The notes beneath the pieces were generated by a model that was not told the DNA's origin, ran no database searches, and saw nothing but the letters and a program-made list of their open reading frames with translations. The position numbers and the translations under genes were made by a program. From Planctomycetota bacterium (lineage in GTDB: Bacteria; Planctomycetota; UBA1135; GCA-002686595), in NCBI GenBank assembly GCA_009691855.1, contig SIAI01000032.1, positions 1-53,144 on the forward strand: a DNA stretch of 53,144 bases, given 5' to 3'. Positions 49,909 through 53,144 of the stretch are shown here, piece after piece; positions within the stretch are counted from its first letter, which is position 1; each line of letters opens with the position of its first letter.

Positions 49909-52900
49909 GTGAGCGCTGCAGCGATCGTCGAGACGCTGGCCAAAGAGTTTTCCGTCGGGAAAGAGCACGCTTCGCGCGTGTACGAGCTTCTCCAGGCGGG
50001 CAACAAGGCCCCGTACATTGCCCGTTTCCGCCGTGCCGAGATCGGCGACTTCAGCGAAGGCTCCATCCGCCGCTTCGCGCGACGCCTGAAGCAGATCGAG
50101 GAGCTCGACAAGCGCCGCGGCACGCTGCTGCGCTCGATCGAGGAGCAGCACAAGGGGCCCGAGCCCTTCGTGCCGCCGCCCGAGATCCTCGCGTGCATGG
50201 ATCGCTTCGAGCTGGAGGACCACTTCCTCCCGTACCGGCGGCCCGAGCCAGAGGTGCAGCTGGCGATCGATCGTGGGTTGGAGGCCCTGGCCGACGCTCT
50301 GGTCGCTCCCGCGCCGCGCGGCACGCCCGGCCTGGACGAGCGCGCTGAGGACAAGCCCGAGGCCGAAGAGAAGGTCGAGGACGAGCCCACCCAGCCGAAC
50401 GTGCACGAACGGGACGCGCACGACTCCGTTCCGCTCGAAGCCACGGCGACGCCCGCGCAGGTGGAAACCTCCGCCGCGCCGGCACCCGTCGCCGAAGGCG
50501 AGAGCGCTCCAGCTGCCGAGGACGAACCGCACACCGAGGAACGGATCGCGGCCGAGTCCGAGGCTGCAGGCGAGGACGCGAGCGCCGAGTCCGAGTCCGC
50601 GGACGAGTCCGCCGAAGGCGGGGCGGCCGAGGAAGCTCCGCGCCGTAACGCACCGACCCCGGTCGAGCCACGCCCCGCATTCCATCCGGCGCACATCGAC
50701 CTCTCGCCGCAGCTCGCGCGCCTGTGCTCGCAGTACGTCAACACCGACCGCGGCGTGCACACCGACCAGCAGGCCCTCGACGGGGCCATGCGCATCCTTT
50801 CGGACCGCCTCGGGCGCAATCCCGAGCTGCGCACGCAGCTGCGACGTCTGCTGCGCAAGCACGGCCGTCTGGGCGTGCGCGCGCTGGTCGAAGAAGGGCG
50901 CCTGGGGCGCAATCGTGCGCTGCTGCGCGTCAACGTGCCGCTGAAGCAGTTGCAGGGGCATCGCCTGATCGCCCTGCGCCAGGCCCAGGCCCAGCGCCAG
51001 ATCGCCCTGCTGATCACGGTCGACGAACGCAGCGTTCTGCCCAAGGTTCGCTCGACGCTCGGGCGACGGATCCACCCCGACTACGTCAGCGTGGCCGACG
51101 AAGTCGCGCGTCAGGCGCTGCACCTGCGGCTCCTGCCGATGATCGAGGACGACGTGCGCAACGAGCTGCGCGAGCGCGCCGACGAGGAGGCCACCCGCCT
51201 CGTGGCCCAACACCTGCGCCAGATCCTGCTCACGCCGGCGGCCGGACCGCGTCCAGTCGCGGGCGTGCACATCGATGCCAAGGGCGACTGGCTGATCCAG
51301 GTCGTGAACCCCGACGGCGAGCCGACCGGCACGGAGATCAAGCTCGAGGCCTCCACCGTGGTGGTGGCCGAGCTGGCGGTGCAGCTTGACGCGGCGATGC
51401 GCGGCACGGGCGTGAGCGCGCTGGCCGTGGCCAGCGGCAAGGCGGCCCGTCCGGGCTTGCTGAAGCTGCGCGAGACGCTGCACCTTCTGCAGGCCGAGGC
51501 CGCGGTGTTCCTGGTCAACGAGGCCGGCCTGTCGAGCTACGCCAATTCGGAGCTGGCGCGCAACGAGCTCGCGGCCTTTACGGTACCTGCGCGCGAGGCG
51601 ATCAGCCTCGCTCGCCGCTTCCAGGATCCGCTGCTCGAGTTCCTGAAGGTCGAGCCGCGGCACCTCGGCCTCGGGCGCGAACAGTCGGTGGTCTCCAAGG
51701 CCGCCCTGCGGCGCGTGATCCACGACTCGATCGAGTCGTGCGTGGCGCACGTGGGCTGCGAACTGAACCAAGTCTCGCTCAACTTTCTGCGCCACGTCCC
51801 GGGCCTGAGCTTCGAGCTGGCCAAGAAGCTGGTCGAACGCCGTGCCGAGCGCCCCTTCGGCTCGCGCGAGGAGCTGCGCACCGAGAACCTGCTCGACGAC
51901 CTCGCCTGGGTCAACGCCATCGGCTTCCTGTGCGTGAGCGCGTCGAGCGAGCCGCTCGACCGCACCGTGCTGCACCCGGAGCAGTACGACCTGGCCCGGC
52001 GCGTGATCCTGCAGGGCGGCGCCAGCATCGAGGAGACTCTGGGCCAGCGCGATGCGGCCAAGGGGCTGCGGCGCGTCGACTTCGACGTCGACGAGTACAC
52101 CTGGCGCGACCTCGTGCGCGAGATCTCCCACCCGGGGCGCGACCCGCGGCAGCGCCAGTTCCTGCCGTTCATGCTCCCGCCCGACACCGATCCCAAGCTG
52201 CTGACGAAGGATCAGGTGGTCGAAGGCATCGTGTCCAACGTCGCCAGCTTCGGAGTTTTCGTGGATCTGGGGCTCGCCAAGGACGCGATGATCCACATCA
52301 GCGAGATCTCGAATCACTACGTGCGCGATGCGCGTGCGCTGCTCTCGATCGGTCAGGTCGTGCGCGCGCGCGTGACCAACCCCGCGGGGCCGCGCCTGGA
52401 GCTGTCGCTGAAGAACGTGCCCGACTTCCGCCGCGCGAGCAGCGGTCCGCGGCGACCCGAGCGCCCGCAGCGCGAAGGCGCGCCGGCCGGTGAAGGTGCG
52501 GGCCAGGGTTCCGGGGTCGGCGAGCGCGGCGAGGCGCGCGGTCGCAAGGGTCGTGGTCGCGGCGAGGCCTGGGGCGAAAACCAGCCCGTGATGCGCGCCG
52601 CGCGCTCGCGGCGCGACGGCCTGGCGACGGGCGGCAGCGACGAGCGCCGCCGTGGCTCGAGCGGCGGTGGCGGTGGCGGTGGTGGCGGTGGTGGCGGCGG
52701 CGGTGGCGGTCGTGGAACGGGACGCCCCGGTACGGGCCGCGGCGACGGGCGTGGGCGCGTGCGCGAGGAGTACGATGCCGACGCGGTGCGCAAGGCCAGT
52801 CGCTCGGCCGGGACCTACAACCCCTTCGCCAAGTTCTTCAAGCCGGCCCCCGACGGACAGCCCGCAGCACCCGCGGCGGAGGCTGGCGGCAGCCCTGACG

Positions 52901-52926
52901 CCGCCGAGACCCGCGAAGGTTCGTGA
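49909..52926 (+). CDS. Tex-like S1 RNA-binding protein with long insert and Gly-rich tail
   Basis: 1005 residues from GTG 49909. Tex N-terminal helices (SRVYELLQAGNKAPYIARFR, FELEDHFLPYRRPEPEV), then an acidic Ala/Glu/Pro insert at about 130-250 not seen in usual Tex (about 770 residues). A divergent YqgF-like domain (VFLVNEAGLSSYANSELARN), a helix-hairpin-helix region (LRHVPGLSFELAKKLVERRA) and an S1 domain (VVEGIVSNVASFGVFVDLGL) follow. The tail from about 845 is Arg/Gly-rich with a run of Gly. Tex proteins act in transcription and RNA quality control. The tail and insert are likely disordered RNA-binding parts. Confidence 0.85.
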   Translation: MSAAAIVETLAKEFSVGKEHASRVYELLQAGNKAPYIARFRRAEIGDFSEGSIRRFARRLKQIEELDKRRGTLLRSIEEQHKGPEPFVPPPEILACMDRFELEDHFLPYRRPEPEVQLAIDRGLEALADALVAPAPRGTPGLDERAEDKPEAEEKVEDEPTQPNVHERDAHDSVPLEATATPAQVETSAAPAPVAEGESAPAAEDEPHTEERIAAESEAAGEDASAESESADESAEGGAAEEAPRRNAPTPVEPRPAFHPAHIDLSPQLARLCSQYVNTDRGVHTDQQALDGAMRILSDRLGRNPELRTQLRRLLRKHGRLGVRALVEEGRLGRNRALLRVNVPLKQLQGHRLIALRQAQAQRQIALLITVDERSVLPKVRSTLGRRIHPDYVSVADEVARQALHLRLLPMIEDDVRNELRERADEEATRLVAQHLRQILLTPAAGPRPVAGVHIDAKGDWLIQVVNPDGEPTGTEIKLEASTVVVAELAVQLDAAMRGTGVSALAVASGKAARPGLLKLRETLHLLQAEAAVFLVNEAGLSSYANSELARNELAAFTVPAREAISLARRFQDPLLEFLKVEPRHLGLGREQSVVSKAALRRVIHDSIESCVAHVGCELNQVSLNFLRHVPGLSFELAKKLVERRAERPFGSREELRTENLLDDLAWVNAIGFLCVSASSEPLDRTVLHPEQYDLARRVILQGGASIEETLGQRDAAKGLRRVDFDVDEYTWRDLVREISHPGRDPRQRQFLPFMLPPDTDPKLLTKDQVVEGIVSNVASFGVFVDLGLAKDAMIHISEISNHYVRDARALLSIGQVVRARVTNPAGPRLELSLKNVPDFRRASSGPRRPERPQREGAPAGEGAGQGSGVGERGEARGRKGRGRGEAWGENQPVMRAARSRRDGLATGGSDERRRGSSGGGGGGGGGGGGGGGGRGTGRPGTGRGDGRGRVREEYDADAVRKASRSAGTYNPFAKFFKPAPDGQPAAPAAEAGGSPDAAETREGS
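52662..52715. repeat. GGN trinucleotide tract coding poly-glycine
   Basis: About 17 GGN codons (mostly GGC/GGT) stand in a row within the Tex-like tail. Such tracts change length by slippage without frameshift. Confidence 0.85.
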
Positions 52927-52934
52927 CGAAAAAG

Positions 52935-52972
52935 CGCGAGGCGGGCCGGGTCGTCCCGGCTCGCCTCGCGTG
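52935..52972 (+). terminator. Rho-independent-type hairpin after the Tex-like gene
   Basis: GCGCGAGGCGgGCCGGG pairs with CCCGGCtCGCCTCGCG around TCGT. Only a weak T-rich stretch (gagTCTTC) follows. An A-run lies before it (GAAAAAG). Confidence 0.6.
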
Positions 52973-53144
52973 AGTCTTCGACGACCGCGGTCTTAGCTGC
53001 AAGGGGATATCCCCTGCGCTCAAGTTGCCCCAACATCTTGGGGTCCCCCTGCTCGGACCTGAGCGCCCGCTCGGTCAGCCAGGCCTCGGACGGCTTGCAG
53101 CGCGCGCAGCAGAAGGCCTCAGGCTACCGCAGCTTCGCGAGGGC
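52973..53144. other. Right-edge stretch, no gene assigned
   Basis: It contains two short perfect palindromes, AGGGGATATCCCCT and CCCCAAcatcTTGGGG. The plus frame at the edge reads GLQRAQQKASGYRSFAR, which resembles the tail region of some transposases, but it is cut off by the window, so no call is made. Confidence 0.3.

Noticed and set aside
52973..53144. Possible transposase tail on the plus strand (GLQRAQQKASGYRSFAR)
   Set aside because: Too short, cut by the window edge and without catalytic residues. The same frame upstream runs through a terminator hairpin.
1..53144. CRISPR arrays, prophage genes, intact insertion sequences, rRNA or tRNA genes
   Set aside because: I looked for regularly spaced repeats, integrase, transposase and phage structural motifs and conserved RNA sequences, and found none that could be supported.

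Overview
The window is very GC-rich bacterial chromosome, dense with genes on both strands. It most resembles a planctomycete (Planctomycetota), probably one of the high-GC, deep-branching lineages. The signs are a PVC-type secreted dehydrogenase with HEAT repeats and a C-terminal heme c, an ECF sigma factor fused to a membrane segment and an exported carboxypeptidase-regulatory-like part, many secreted proteins and lipoproteins of unknown function, GspG-like proteins outside any secretion operon, and a bc-type complex with a large octaheme subunit. The assignment is inferred from gene content only; no rRNA or tRNA gene is present.

Layout. 1-148 is a structured repeat. 149-4424 holds a GH78 alpha-L-rhamnosidase lipoprotein and a beta-propeller protein (both minus). 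4449-5417 is a gene graveyard with two opposed gene fragments. 5418-10053 holds the heme-c dehydrogenase and a secreted zinc protease. 10213-12040 (minus) is an ECF sigma factor, zinc-finger anti-sigma, periplasmic sensor-like protein and Cys-rich exported protein. 12212-14763 holds a small coiled-coil protein, a lipoprotein with carboxypeptidase-like repeats and a lipoprotein with a caspase-like His/Cys pair. 14772-20713 holds a D-threonine aldolase-like enzyme, the sigma factor fusion, two tandem secreted DUF4412-like paralogues and a decayed second sigma gene. 20822-28938 is a respiratory operon: HEAT membrane protein, Rieske protein, cytochrome b, subunit IV-like protein, octaheme cytochrome c and a cupredoxin-like protein. 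29026-33725 holds a small protein, a matrixin-like protease with IPT/TIG domains and three GspG-like proteins. 33753-38929 holds a PolB-like exonuclease, RsfS, a DedA protein, an NfeD/flotillin pair and a MauE-like redox protein. 39002-42625 holds an acyl-CoA synthetase, Pcm, TerC and a MORN-like lipoprotein. 42646-49776 holds a deaminase, a candidate small RNA, HMG-CoA reductase, a degenerate M23-like membrane protein, elongation factor G, a beta-propeller protein and a DJ-1-like protein. 49909-52926 is a large Tex-like RNA-binding protein.

The most unusual signal is non-coding. Three kinds of imperfect-palindrome elements sit at stop codons. Element A (1-148 and 45482-45661) is a roughly 180-bp hairpin whose 13-bp inner stem shows two compensatory base-pair changes between copies. 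Element B (48965-49188) is a 224-bp long hairpin that fills an intergenic gap from the last base of one stop codon to three bases before the next start codon. Element C (10051-10138 and 28052-28139) is a two-hairpin motif that starts at a TGA. Each lies directly at the 3' end of an upstream gene and in its transcription direction. They may be non-autonomous mobile repeats, 3'-UTR regulatory RNAs, or both. Other notable points are an apparent AUC start codon for rsfS and a candidate small RNA rich in CCUCC motifs ahead of a strong terminator.
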